Assembly (NCBI GenBank): GCA_910584055.1
Contig: CAJTZS010000001.1
Span: forward strand, 156,933-220,932
Direction: 5' to 3'
DNA from: an uncultured Muribaculaceae bacterium
GTDB taxonomy: Bacteria > Bacteroidota > Bacteroidia > Bacteroidales > Muribaculaceae
Length of the DNA: 64,000 nucleotides
Shown: in pieces, positions 32,595-42,590 of the stretch
Layout of the letters: every line of letters begins with the position of its first letter
Numbering within the stretch: position 1 is the first letter of the stretch
Program-made: the position numbers and the translations under genes
The notes under the pieces: generated by a model
What the model saw: the letters and a program-made list of their open reading frames with translations, nothing else
Told to the model about the DNA's origin: nothing
Database searches by the model: none

Positions 32595-34589
32595 TTATTT
32601 TATATGAGCGGCAAAGCCTCCCCCAGGGGCGAGTTTCACTTTCAATGGTTTGGTCGGGTCGAGCGTCATCTCCTGACGGCGATAGTCGTTGCCGTTGCGG
32701 TGGGCGTTCGCGCCGTCAGTGAAGAGCGTCATCTCCGCTGTGCCATTGATTTTCAGAGGCGAGAGATCGATGCTGAGTTCGCGCGGCGTCCAGTCGGTCA
32801 CGCCCCCTATCCACCACTCGCCCCCTTTGCGACGCGCCGTGACGATGTATTCACCCATCTTACCGTCGAGCACTACGGTCTCGTCCCACACCGTGGGGAC
32901 ACCGGCGATGAAGTCCGTGCATTCCTGCTCCCGGCGGTAGTTCGTCGGGGAGTCGCAGAGCATGTTCAGCGGCGAGTAGAGAACCATGTACAGCGCCAAC
33001 TGGTGGCAGCGGGTGCCGGGAGCCATCGGCTGGCAGTTGACCGGACGGAAGTTTTTACGCGTCGCGTTGACCATAGCCCCCTGGGTGTAGTCTACAGGCC
33101 CGGCGATCTGACGCAGGTAAGGTATCGTCACGTCATACTTTATGATGTCGAAGTCCTTAAGCTCAGTCCATTTCATGTTCTCCAGGCCGTTGACCCCCTC
33201 CATGTTGAGCACGTTGGGCCACGTGCGGTTGATGCCCGCGGGCTTGTACGCCCCGTGGAGGTCAAGCACGAGCTTATATCTGGCGGCGGTCTCGGCCGCG
33301 CGGTGGTTGAAGGCCGTCATCAGCTGGTCGTCGCGGTCCTCGAAGTCTACCTTGAACCCTTTAACCCCCATCTTCGAATAGTGTTCACATACCTTTTCGA
33401 GGTCGCGCTCGAAGGCGCGTAAACCAGCCCAGAGGATGATGCCGACGCCCTTGCCGTCGGCGTAGGATATGATCTCCTCAAGGTCTATCTCCGGATTGAG
33501 GATGAAGAGGTCCTCCCCCTTGCCCGCGGCCCAGCCGTCATCGAGGATGACGTATTCTATCCCGTTGTCGGCGGCGAAGTCGATGTAATGCTTATAGGTC
33601 GGGGTGTTGTGTCCCGCCTCGAAGTCGACGCCGGTGATGTTGTAGTCGTTCCACCATTCCCACGCAACCTTGCCTGGCCTGATCCACGACGTGTCGGCGA
33701 TACGGGAGGGCTCGGCAAGGAGGTAGCTGAGGTTCGTGGCCGCGATTTCTGTGTCCTTCCCCAACACCAACACGCGCCAGGGGAACGTGCGCGGTGCATC
33801 CACCTTGGCTATGTACGGTGCGCGCTCGGTGACAATACCCTGTATATTGTTGTAGCCGCCGTCCGCGGTCTTCGCCGGGTACGGGGCCTGCATCCCCTTG
33901 AGCGAGTTTGTGCCGTCAGGGTTGTATAGGTAGAGGCCGGGGTAGTCGCGCAGGTCGCTCTCGGTGACCGCCGCATTTATCCCGTCGCCCGCGTCAACAG
34001 CCAAGGGGAGGAACGCGAGCCGTCTGGGGTTCAGCCCGGAGAGGGGTGTGACGGTGTATTGGTTCTCGAAGGAGTTGAAGAACTGCGACTCCATGTCGCC
34101 CTCCCTGCCGCCGCGGACGTAGGGCACGGTGGCGGTGAAGTCGGAGGGGAAATTGAACTCAGCCTGCTCCGAGACGACCTCGAAAGGCTTGCGGACATCG
34201 CTTATGAAGCGGTACGCCACGCCGTCGTCATAGGCGCGGAACTCCACGCTCCATCCTCCTTTCATCTTAAGCGTCAGCCCGTTGTAGTTCTCATCCATGG
34301 TCGAGGACTGGCAGAAGGGGGTGTCTATGACTTTGTTGACGGACGTTTTCACGGCCTTGGACACGCGGGCACCGCGACCCCAGACAGTGCCGTCGCCGAG
34401 CGTCAGCGAGAGGGGCGATCTGGACAGCACCTCGCGACCGTCATAGCTGACGGTCCATGACATGTCTGCGCCGTTACTGATTTGGGCTGTGATTTTCCCC
34501 GACGGGGACGTGACTTTGTAGTCAGCGGCATGGCTGCCGAGCGACACTGCGGCGAACGCCGCGAGAAGGTAGGCTTGGAGTGGTTTCAT
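32595..34589 (-). CDS. Family 97 glycoside hydrolase (alpha-glucosidase/alpha-galactosidase type)
   Basis: GH97 enzymes act on alpha-linked sugars and have an N-terminal beta-sandwich, a TIM barrel and a C-terminal beta domain. The signal peptide is MKPLQAYLLAAFAAVSLGSHA. Family blocks are PGKVAWEWWNDYNITGVDFEAGHNT, EYVILDDGWA, GVKGFKVDFEDRDDQ and KLVLDLHGAYKPAGINRTWPN. The Asp in KVDF (Asp415) is where retaining GH97 members carry their nucleophile, so this is more likely a retaining enzyme than a SusB-like inverting one (inference). Strongly GC-rich (34081-34140 is 42/60), unlike the PUL next to it. 664 residues. Confidence 0.92.
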   Translation of the reverse strand: MKPLQAYLLAAFAAVSLGSHAADYKVTSPSGKITAQISNGADMSWTVSYDGREVLSRSPLSLTLGDGTVWGRGARVSKAVKTSVNKVIDTPFCQSSTMDENYNGLTLKMKGGWSVEFRAYDDGVAYRFISDVRKPFEVVSEQAEFNFPSDFTATVPYVRGGREGDMESQFFNSFENQYTVTPLSGLNPRRLAFLPLAVDAGDGINAAVTESDLRDYPGLYLYNPDGTNSLKGMQAPYPAKTADGGYNNIQGIVTERAPYIAKVDAPRTFPWRVLVLGKDTEIAATNLSYLLAEPSRIADTSWIRPGKVAWEWWNDYNITGVDFEAGHNTPTYKHYIDFAADNGIEYVILDDGWAAGKGEDLFILNPEIDLEEIISYADGKGVGIILWAGLRAFERDLEKVCEHYSKMGVKGFKVDFEDRDDQLMTAFNHRAAETAARYKLVLDLHGAYKPAGINRTWPNVLNMEGVNGLENMKWTELKDFDIIKYDVTIPYLRQIAGPVDYTQGAMVNATRKNFRPVNCQPMAPGTRCHQLALYMVLYSPLNMLCDSPTNYRREQECTDFIAGVPTVWDETVVLDGKMGEYIVTARRKGGEWWIGGVTDWTPRELSIDLSPLKINGTAEMTLFTDGANAHRNGNDYRRQEMTLDPTKPLKVKLAPGGGFAAHIK

Positions 34590-34763
34590 CTGATGTATGT
34601 AAGGTTAAAGTATACTATAATCCATCTATTCTAAATGGGGAGAAATTTAACATAATTTCTAAAATAAACGTTTTTTGAGATTAATTCTAATATCTCTTTA
34701 GAAAAATAATATAAAATTATCCCATTTAAGTAGGGAAGGGAAATTAAATAAAAGACCTATAGT
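34590..34763. other. Intergenic region before the polysaccharide utilisation locus
   Basis: AT-rich, 174 bases, between divergent GH97 and fecR genes. TAAATGGG (near 34633) and CCCATTTA (near 34723) form a loose inverted pair. No canonical TTTG/TAnnTTTG promoter is visible, which would suit control by an alternative sigma factor, but that is inference. Confidence 0.4.
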
Positions 34764-35783
34764 ATGAACCATGAATTCCTCCATATTCTGACAGACAAGG
34801 AAGCGGCAACGCTGCTTCCCGATTATTTCAATGGCTCCATATCCGATGAGAATAAGGAACTCGTTGATAAATGGAGGAACTTAAGTGAGGAAAACAACCA
34901 AAAATTTAATGCCCTTCTCGATGTAGTGATGGATTTCCGGGCTTTAGACGCTGTTTCCCGCATAGATATGGAGTCGGCTCTCAGAACCGTGAACAGGCGT
35001 ATTTCCAGAAAACGCCGCGCATGGGTTCATTACATAGAGCGTGTGGCGGCTATTCTCGCCATACCTCTGTTGGTGGCAACCATATGGTCGGTAACCCGAA
35101 GTGTAGGCGGTGAACCGGTATATCATCAGTTGAAAGTTGAAACAGGAATGACCGGACGCGTAGTATTGCCTGACAGCACGGTTGTGATATTGAATTCAGG
35201 TTCAACGCTGCGTTACCCGGCGGTGTTTGCAAGCGATTCCCGCAAGGTGGAACTACTTGGAGAGGGCTATTTCGATGTCCGTAAGGACTCAGAACGCAAA
35301 TTCAGCGTGAAATTAGGTGATGGAAGCTCGGTGAATGTCTATGGCACCCGGTTTAATGTGGACGCTTATCCCGGCGATGAGTCGGTGATAACTCTTGTTG
35401 AAGGCTCGATAGGATTTGGTTATAGTAACAAGAAGGGTGATTCAAACGAGGTCCGGCTCGCCCCCGATCAACAGATTACAAAAAATGTCAATGGTGACGT
35501 TTCGATAATCAATACAGAAGGGGCAAATGCAATTGCATGGAAAGATAATAAAATCATATTAGACAGCACACCGCTCAAACATATATTGAAAACGCTCGAA
35601 AGGCGTTTCAATGTGAAATTCAGAGTGAAAAATCCCGAAATCGAAAAATACACATTTTCCGGAGGTGATATCAGTATCAAAAGTATGGACTATGTGCTGG
35701 AGACGCTAAATATATCAACGGGGATGAAATGGCGATATGTAAGTTCTCCCGATGAAGATGATGTTGTCATCGAAATCTCATAG
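34764..35783 (+). CDS. FecR-family anti-sigma regulator
   Basis: FecR proteins sit in the inner membrane, hold an ECF sigma factor through their cytoplasmic tail and receive a signal from the STN domain of a TonB-dependent receptor. The N-terminal 80 residues are the cytoplasmic part (LLPDYFNGSISDENKELVDKWRNLSEEN). A single membrane segment lies near 91-106 (VAAILAIPLLVATIWSV). The periplasmic FecR domain has VVLPDSTVVILNSGSTLRYPA, GEGYFDV and FSVKLGDGSSVNVYGTRFNVDAY. A DUF4974-like domain ends the protein (LKHILKTLERRFNVKF). No sigma gene is adjacent; the only one nearby is at 47914-48570. Confidence 0.92.
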   Translation: MNHEFLHILTDKEAATLLPDYFNGSISDENKELVDKWRNLSEENNQKFNALLDVVMDFRALDAVSRIDMESALRTVNRRISRKRRAWVHYIERVAAILAIPLLVATIWSVTRSVGGEPVYHQLKVETGMTGRVVLPDSTVVILNSGSTLRYPAVFASDSRKVELLGEGYFDVRKDSERKFSVKLGDGSSVNVYGTRFNVDAYPGDESVITLVEGSIGFGYSNKKGDSNEVRLAPDQQITKNVNGDVSIINTEGANAIAWKDNKIILDSTPLKHILKTLERRFNVKFRVKNPEIEKYTFSGGDISIKSMDYVLETLNISTGMKWRYVSSPDEDDVVIEIS

Positions 35784-35856
35784 CACGCTCAATCGCGCAT
35801 ATACACACACGAACTAATCAATTCTAAAATAATAACTAACACTAACAAATTAAACC

Positions 35857-37602
35857 ATGAAACATTTTTTTCTCACGGCATTGTCATGCTTAGTGATATT
35901 GTTTGCAGGTTGTTCGGAGAATAATATCACTCCCGAACCGGATCCTGTTCCCACCCCCGGTCCCGAGGAGCCCGGGGTGGAAGAGGTGAAACCTCTGACC
36001 AAAGTGCCATTCTCCAAAGGCTTCAACCTTTCTGACTGGCTTAACATGACCCAAGAGTATTGGTTCGTCCCGGATAAATATAAGGAACAAGATTTCGAAG
36101 ACCTTAAGACGTTGGGCGTTGATGTTGTCAGGGTTCCTATCAATTTTCCTCTGTTTATGGGATCGGCACCTGCATACACATTCGATAAGAGATTGCTCGA
36201 TGTTATCGACAGTGCGGTTGAATGGGCAAGCTCCCGCGGGATATATATAATCCTTGACCAACATAGTGACTTCAGTCCCACCGGATTTACCGCTGATAAG
36301 GAGGAACTTGTGGCATCGGGTTTGCGTCAGCTCGCATCGCGTTACAAAGGGAATGACCATGTGTTGATCGAAGTTTTCAATGAGCCTAACGGAGATTATG
36401 TCTTAAAGAACTGGAATGAGATTCAGTTGCGCCTCATATCTGAAATCAGGAGCGTTGACAAGAATGTGATAATCATTGCCACCGGTATCAATAGCGGACT
36501 TAAGAATCTTACCAAGCTTCCAGGAATTGATGACAAGCGTATCATTTATACTTTCCATTATTATAACCCGTTCCTGTTTACCCATCAGGGCGCGGGATGG
36601 ATTCCCAGCCAGCACATAGCCAATGTCCCGTTCCCCTACGATGCAGCAAAAATGCCTCCGATGCCGAATGAATTCAAGGGTAACGCTGAATATGAAGAAT
36701 ACTACAATATCTATCCAGCCCAAGGCAACGAGAGTGCCATTGCCCAGGAGTTGATGGAAATCTATAGTTGGGGAGCAGATAATAACCGGCTTATTTTCTG
36801 TGGTGAATTCGGTACGCTTACATCCGCATCAAAAGGAGACCGCAACCGTTGGTACAAGGCTGTTTGTGACAATCTGGCGGCATTCGGGATTCCATGGACC
36901 GCATGGGAATACAGTTCGGGTAGCATGCCGAATTTCGGGGTGTTCAAGGGAACGAAGAATTTTGAAACCAGTCTTGACGCGGACTTGATTCGCGCCATGG
37001 GTCTTACCGTGCCTCCACAATATGAGTCAGGATGCCCGGAAGTGGTTTATTATGATGATGGAATGCCAGGTTGGTGGCAACAAGGCAGCAAGTGGGATGG
37101 CTATGAGCCAAAAATCGATTTCGATTGCACAGAGAATCCTTATGACGAGTCGTTGAAATGCATCCGCTGGGACATAGATCATTCATGGGGAGGGCTCACA
37201 ATGTCAACCTGGCCGGTGACCGACTTTACCGCACAATATGACGCCGGGGCATACCTTCAGTTTGCTATCAGGACTACCGATGTAATCGATAAGATGATCG
37301 TGCGTTTCGTGCAGTATAAGACCGGGGCGCCGTGGAACTGGCGCATTGTCGAGGAAATAAGCACTACCAATGATAAGAAGCCTGATTATAAATTCGCCAA
37401 CGACGGGGAATGGCATCTCATAAAGATTCCATTGCAGAGTATGTGGATATGCGGAACCCAAGGCGATTGGAAACTGAATCCCGATGAAGGGGAAGAAGGA
37501 TTTGCATGGGATTGCATCCAGCATCTTGAGTTTGCGCCCGAAGGTAATGAAAGCTTGCTCGGCAAGACTGTGTTTATCGACAATATCAGGATAAGAAAAT
37601 AA
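35857..37602 (+). CDS. Family 5 glycoside hydrolase, lipoprotein
   Basis: A retaining endo- or exo-acting beta-glycanase on the cell surface or in the periplasm. The lipobox is FAGC (Cys19), then a Pro/Glu linker (EPDPVPTPGPEEPGVEE). The barrel starts at FSKGFNLSDWLN. The acid/base is Glu176 in EVFNEPNG and the nucleophile Glu317 in IFCGEFGT; TFHYYNPFLFTHQG and WTAWEYSSG are further barrel blocks. The last about 190 residues are a beta-sandwich (YYDDGMPGWWQQGSKWDG), probably carbohydrate-binding. Its place between fecR and susC ties it to this locus. Exact GH5 subfamily not assigned. Confidence 0.9.
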   Translation: MKHFFLTALSCLVILFAGCSENNITPEPDPVPTPGPEEPGVEEVKPLTKVPFSKGFNLSDWLNMTQEYWFVPDKYKEQDFEDLKTLGVDVVRVPINFPLFMGSAPAYTFDKRLLDVIDSAVEWASSRGIYIILDQHSDFSPTGFTADKEELVASGLRQLASRYKGNDHVLIEVFNEPNGDYVLKNWNEIQLRLISEIRSVDKNVIIIATGINSGLKNLTKLPGIDDKRIIYTFHYYNPFLFTHQGAGWIPSQHIANVPFPYDAAKMPPMPNEFKGNAEYEEYYNIYPAQGNESAIAQELMEIYSWGADNNRLIFCGEFGTLTSASKGDRNRWYKAVCDNLAAFGIPWTAWEYSSGSMPNFGVFKGTKNFETSLDADLIRAMGLTVPPQYESGCPEVVYYDDGMPGWWQQGSKWDGYEPKIDFDCTENPYDESLKCIRWDIDHSWGGLTMSTWPVTDFTAQYDAGAYLQFAIRTTDVIDKMIVRFVQYKTGAPWNWRIVEEISTTNDKKPDYKFANDGEWHLIKIPLQSMWICGTQGDWKLNPDEGEEGFAWDCIQHLEFAPEGNESLLGKTVFIDNIRIRK

Positions 37603-37609
37603 GAAATTT

Positions 37610-40600
37610 ATGAAAAATAAAAATATTAGCATTTTAGCATTATCGCTGCTTATGGGAGCCATATCGCTCCCGTTGGCGGCGCAGGTGAAGGTTACGGTGA
37701 ATGCAAACCGGCAGCCTGTCGGGAAGGTTCTCGAACAAGTGAAGAAATCTTCAGGCTATGAGGTATTCTATAGCGATGACCATGTCAAGGGTCTCAAGCC
37801 GATAACCATCAACGCAAATAATGAAGATTTGAAAGATGTCCTTGACAAGATCTTTGCCGGAACGGACGTATCTCACACAATCCGCAACAAACAGGTGATC
37901 ATAAGCCGGAAGAATGATGATGCCCCGAAGGGGAAATCCGGGAAAGGGAAAGAAAAGAAGACAAACAAGGGAGCACCCGCAAAATTATCGGGAACAGTGA
38001 TGGGCACTGACGGAGAACCCCTCATCGGTGCAACTGTGTTTGAGAAAGGCACTCACAATGCGGTCGTGACGGATGTGAACGGTGAATTCGAGATTAATCT
38101 GCAGAACTCCAACGCTACGCTCGACATTTCATATGTCGGTTATAAAAGCACTTCCGTCAAGGCGACTCCCGGAAAACCGATGAGGATAGAGATGCATGAG
38201 AACAGCGAATTGCTCAATGAACTCGTAGTGGTGGGTTATGGTTCCATGAAGAAGAGTGACCTTACAGGTTCTGTGTCGCAAATCAAGATTGACGAAACCA
38301 GAGCGGCGACGGTGACATCTGTAACAAACGCCCTTGCCGGCAAGGCTGCCGGTATGCAGGTCAGCCTTAGCACCTCTCAGCCGGGTGACGCATCCACTAT
38401 ACGCATCCGTGGCGCGGCGTCTCCCAACACTGACAATTCACCACTTATCGTTATCGACGGGTTTCCCGTAAACCCTACCAGCGACGATAAGACGGCGATA
38501 GGTAAATACAACAGTGGCTCCAACGATAACTATCTCGGATCAATCAACCCGAACGATATAGAGTCGATTGAAGTGTTGAAAGATGCTTCATCAACAGCTA
38601 TCTATGGTTCGCGTGCGGGTCATGGTGTAATCCTTATCACCACCAAGAAAGGAAAAGCGGGTAAAGCTACAGTCACCTATACCGGCAACGTCTCGGCGCA
38701 AGTAATGGCGGGTGATTACGAGATGCTCGATGCAAAGAACTATATGATTCAGACTGAACGTTACCGCAGGGAGAGATGGCGCATTGACAACGGGGTGGGT
38801 TACTTTGGTGGGAAGGATGAGGCTGCGACATTACAGTCCAATCCTTATACGCCCAAATACACTCAGGACATGATCGACAATCCCGGTGAGACTACAGACT
38901 GGTTCGGAGCAGTGACCCGCAACGGATTTCAGACGGCCCACAACCTCAATGTTCAGGGCGGTGCCGAGAACACTCGCTATCTTGTGTCGGGCAACTATAT
39001 GTTGCATAACGGTATTGTCAAGAATAACGATATGAAGCGTTTTACCCTCAGGAGCAATATCACACAGAAATTCAACGAGCATTTCAGTGGCGGTATCTAT
39101 CTGACGTTTTCACGCATCGACCAGAACTGCATTGCAAGTGGGCTGTCATCGAACGAGGATTCCGGTGTAATGGTATCGGCGGCCCAGCAAAGTCCGCTGC
39201 AACCGATTTATGACGAAGATGGAAACTATTTCACCAACCCTCAGTCAACTTTTTTGCCGAACCCGGTTTCAATGCTTGAGATTACCAATAAAAGTCGGCG
39301 CAACCGTTTCTTAGGTTCTATGTATGTTGAATACAAACCGATCCAGGAACTTACATTTAAATTAAATCTCGGCGTCGACTGTAATAACCATAAGCGTCAG
39401 GTGTATATGCCCAAGACGACTCTCTATGGAAAGAAAGTCGACGGGCAGGCGGATATCGCTCAATACGACCAGAATGACTATCTCGCTGAATTGACGGCAT
39501 CCTATGTGAAACAGTTCGGAGAGATCCATTCACTTAACGCTGTGGTCGGAGGGTCATATCAGAAATTCAACAACGAAGGCTTCACCGCAGGCAACAGCGG
39601 TTTCCTCAGTGATGCGCTGCTGATGAACAACCTCAGTTTCGGTGAGTATTCCAAGCCCTGGGTCTCTTCTTCGAAGCAGGACAGAGAGATGGCTTCATTC
39701 TTCGGACGCGTCAATTATTCTTTGATGGGAAAATACCTTCTCACCGCGACATTGCGTGCCGACGGTTCTTCAAATTTTGCCAAGGGCCATCAATGGGGTT
39801 ATTTCCCTTCGGTGGCGCTCGGATGGCGTTTCTCGGAGGAAGATTTCATGGAGAGAACCCGGTCATGGTTCTCCAATGGTAAGCTGCGTCTCAGCTGGGG
39901 GCAGACCGGTAATTCCGGAATCGGACATCAGGCGATAAGTATGTACCGGGTCTACAATTCAACAGGCACGAAATTAAATCACGGCTTCGGAGGTGTGGAA
40001 CACCTTGGATTTATCCTTTCTACGGTTGGCAACCCAAATATCACATGGGAGACCACAACGGAGTTTAACGCCGGTATAGACCTCGGTTTTATAAATAACC
40101 GCGTCAACCTGACGGTTGACTATTTTAACCGTGAGATATCCAACCTCCTTAACTGGAGAACCCTTTCATGCATTAGCCCTGTGTCCGGTATTGCCGACAA
40201 TATGGGTAAGACAAGGAGTCATGGTCTTGAAATCACGTTGAATACCACCAATATCGACAACCGGGATTTTTCATGGACAAGCGACCTGACATTCTCGTTC
40301 TATCGCGACCGCTGGGAAGAGCGGACGGAAAACTGGGTGCCGGCCGCATATAGCAGGTATAAGGGGGATGTGCGGCCGTTGAACGGTTATTACCTGACGG
40401 ACGGTCTGGTGAAACCCGGTGAAGAAATCCCGCATATGCCCGGTGCGATTCCCGGCCAGATAAAGATAAAGGATACGAACGGATATGTTTTCAATGAGGA
40501 TGGAACATATAAGACCGACGAACATGGAATTCCAATCCTTTCCGGGAAGCCGGATGGAAAAATCAATGATGCCGACAAGGCATATATAGGTTCAACCGAC

Positions 40601-41071
40601 CCCGGATTCATCATGGGTTTCAATAACTCATTGCGTTATAAGGATTTCGATTTCAATATCTATTTCTATGGCCATTTTAATCAATGGACCACAGGCGCAT
40701 ATCGTGATTTGTGGATTCAGGATGCAAGGATAGTAGATGAAGGCAGAAGCGTTCCTGTCAGCATTGAAGAGATGTGGAGCACGGATAATCCTGACGGCTG
40801 GCGTCCCGGTTTCGCCCAGACTTCCAACTCAATCCACATGGGTTCAACTGATTTTTATCTAAAGAAATGCTATTTTATCCGATGCCGCAACATCACACTC
40901 GGTTATAGGATTCCGATAAAGAAAGGTATTTCGAAACTGCGCGTATACGCTGATGTCACCAATCCTTTCATGATCACCAACTATAAAGGCCTTGACATGG
41001 AAACCGATGACTCGGCATATGCAATCCCAAATGTAAGAAGTTTTAATTTCGGTGTGGAAATCTCGTTCTAA
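37610..41071 (+). CDS. SusC/RagA-type TonB-linked outer membrane protein with STN domain
   Basis: Imports oligosaccharides across the outer membrane with TonB energy. After the signal peptide (ending PLAAQ) there is an STN domain (about residues 25-95: VKVTVNANRQPVGKVLEQVKKSSGYEVFY), which signals to FecR-type regulators. Then comes a carboxypeptidase-like domain (LSGTVMGTDGEPLIGATVFEKGT), the SusC linker LNELVVVGYGSMKKSDLTGSV, the plug with NPNDIESIEVLKDASSTAIYGSRAGHGVILITTKKGK, and a 22-strand-type barrel ending FGVEISF. 1153 residues. susD follows after 12 bases. Confidence 0.96.
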   Translation: MKNKNISILALSLLMGAISLPLAAQVKVTVNANRQPVGKVLEQVKKSSGYEVFYSDDHVKGLKPITINANNEDLKDVLDKIFAGTDVSHTIRNKQVIISRKNDDAPKGKSGKGKEKKTNKGAPAKLSGTVMGTDGEPLIGATVFEKGTHNAVVTDVNGEFEINLQNSNATLDISYVGYKSTSVKATPGKPMRIEMHENSELLNELVVVGYGSMKKSDLTGSVSQIKIDETRAATVTSVTNALAGKAAGMQVSLSTSQPGDASTIRIRGAASPNTDNSPLIVIDGFPVNPTSDDKTAIGKYNSGSNDNYLGSINPNDIESIEVLKDASSTAIYGSRAGHGVILITTKKGKAGKATVTYTGNVSAQVMAGDYEMLDAKNYMIQTERYRRERWRIDNGVGYFGGKDEAATLQSNPYTPKYTQDMIDNPGETTDWFGAVTRNGFQTAHNLNVQGGAENTRYLVSGNYMLHNGIVKNNDMKRFTLRSNITQKFNEHFSGGIYLTFSRIDQNCIASGLSSNEDSGVMVSAAQQSPLQPIYDEDGNYFTNPQSTFLPNPVSMLEITNKSRRNRFLGSMYVEYKPIQELTFKLNLGVDCNNHKRQVYMPKTTLYGKKVDGQADIAQYDQNDYLAELTASYVKQFGEIHSLNAVVGGSYQKFNNEGFTAGNSGFLSDALLMNNLSFGEYSKPWVSSSKQDREMASFFGRVNYSLMGKYLLTATLRADGSSNFAKGHQWGYFPSVALGWRFSEEDFMERTRSWFSNGKLRLSWGQTGNSGIGHQAISMYRVYNSTGTKLNHGFGGVEHLGFILSTVGNPNITWETTTEFNAGIDLGFINNRVNLTVDYFNREISNLLNWRTLSCISPVSGIADNMGKTRSHGLEITLNTTNIDNRDFSWTSDLTFSFYRDRWEERTENWVPAAYSRYKGDVRPLNGYYLTDGLVKPGEEIPHMPGAIPGQIKIKDTNGYVFNEDGTYKTDEHGIPILSGKPDGKINDADKAYIGSTDPGFIMGFNNSLRYKDFDFNIYFYGHFNQWTTGAYRDLWIQDARIVDEGRSVPVSIEEMWSTDNPDGWRPGFAQTSNSIHMGSTDFYLKKCYFIRCRNITLGYRIPIKKGISKLRVYADVTNPFMITNYKGLDMETDDSAYAIPNVRSFNFGVEISF

Positions 41072-41083
41072 ACTCAAATAGAA

Positions 41084-42580
41084 ATGATAAAAAAACTATA
41101 TATTTTATTGGTAGCCTTCACTTGCATGACTGCGATGACATCGTGCGAGCTTGAATCAAATGTGTATGATGCCTATAACACAACCGTCTTCCCAAAGACG
41201 GAGGAGGATGTGGAGGCACTTCTTGTAGGCAACGTTTACGGACCGTTCCGCTCAAATCAATTCAGCGGACTTTTCACCGTGGCCATCGGCGGTGTCCAGA
41301 TTTATAATGACATGTGCACCGACATGGGTGATTGCCAATGGAGCGACCCTTACTGGTTTGACATTATAAACATAAATTTCAATCTCAACAATTCCAATGG
41401 CCCGCAGTTGATTTACAATAACTGGCTGTCATCCCTTTCCCGCATGGCCGATGTCATAAAGAAGATAAAAGAGATGGACTCTATATCCGAAACTAAGAAA
41501 CAGGAAATGCTGGCAGAGTGTTATTGTGGTGTCGGATGGTTAGGATACATCCTTTACGACATGTATGGCGGCATTCAGATTCCTACGGAGGAATCGTTGG
41601 CTAATCCGGCAGCAAATGTAATTGTCCCGCGTTCTTCCAATGAGGAGACTGCAAAGTTTATTGAGGACAATCTACTCGAGGCGGCGAAACACCTCCCAAA
41701 AAACATAAAATACGGTTCTGCCGATTATGGTCGTTTCACGGCGGGAACAGCCTATACCGTGCTGATGCATCTTTATATGCATGACGGCCGATGGAGCGAT
41801 GCCGCGGAAATTGGAAAGGAACTTATGAAATCCGAATATGGATATAAACTTGTTCCCAATTACAAGGATATCTTCACACTCGAAAACGAAGGCAACAGCG
41901 AGACTATATTCGCCTGCACATGCGACCATGGCATCCACACTCAGTATTGGCTGTCGCAGGTTTTACCTGAAAATTATCCGGTCCAGAACAGAAAAATGCA
42001 GAGGTGGGGCGGATACCGTATGCCGTGGAGCTTCTATCACACCTATGAGAAGGGCGATGGCAGATTAGAGACCATCATCGGGAGTTACACAAATACCAGC
42101 GGAGTTCTCTTGAACGAAGCTTCTAACGGTGGATGGCTGAGAAAAGGCGCTTTGCCAAAGAAATATGGAGAAGACCTTGAAGACACGGGAGCGGGATCGG
42201 CTATAGACTGGATAGTGCTTCGATATGCCGATGTGCTCCTTCTTCAGGCGGAAGCATTGGCTCGCAGTGCCAATAATGTGACACAAGAGGCAGTGGACAG
42301 GCTGAACGATATCCGTAGGCGCGCTAAACTTGATGAATATAAGGTATCGGACTTCAGCGGTCTGGAACAATTCCTCAATGCCGTCCTTACAGAGCGTGGT
42401 CACGAATTGTATTTCGAAGGGTGGCGCCGTAGCGACCTTATCCGCCATGGTAAGTTCATAGCCTATGCAAAGCTTTACAAGAAAAGTCTTACGGCAGCGC
42501 CGCATCATGTTCTCTTCCCCCTACCGCAATCGGTTATCATGGAAGGTCGCGGTCAGGTTCTCCAAAATCCGGGATATTAA
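41084..42580 (+). CDS. SusD/RagB-family nutrient-binding lipoprotein
   Basis: Caps the SusC barrel and binds glycan at the cell surface. The signal ends in the lipobox MTSC (Cys21). Helical TPR-like scaffold blocks include YNNWLSSLSRMADVIKKIKEM and ECYCGVGWLGYILYDMYGGIQIP. The family ending is clear: DWIVLRYADVLLLQAEAL, VDRLNDIRRRAKLDEY, AVLTERGHELYFEGWRRSDLIRHGKF and LFPLPQSVIMEG. 498 residues. Its 3' untranslated region holds the inverted-repeat element at 42591-42786 before a terminator. Confidence 0.96.
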   Translation: MIKKLYILLVAFTCMTAMTSCELESNVYDAYNTTVFPKTEEDVEALLVGNVYGPFRSNQFSGLFTVAIGGVQIYNDMCTDMGDCQWSDPYWFDIININFNLNNSNGPQLIYNNWLSSLSRMADVIKKIKEMDSISETKKQEMLAECYCGVGWLGYILYDMYGGIQIPTEESLANPAANVIVPRSSNEETAKFIEDNLLEAAKHLPKNIKYGSADYGRFTAGTAYTVLMHLYMHDGRWSDAAEIGKELMKSEYGYKLVPNYKDIFTLENEGNSETIFACTCDHGIHTQYWLSQVLPENYPVQNRKMQRWGGYRMPWSFYHTYEKGDGRLETIIGSYTNTSGVLLNEASNGGWLRKGALPKKYGEDLEDTGAGSAIDWIVLRYADVLLLQAEALARSANNVTQEAVDRLNDIRRRAKLDEYKVSDFSGLEQFLNAVLTERGHELYFEGWRRSDLIRHGKFIAYAKLYKKSLTAAPHHVLFPLPQSVIMEGRGQVLQNPGY

Positions 42581-42590
42581 ACAGTTTCTA

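Noticed and set aside
32604..33422. 272-codon plus-strand frame opposite the GH97 gene
   Set aside because: Shadow of a GC-rich gene; no family resemblance.
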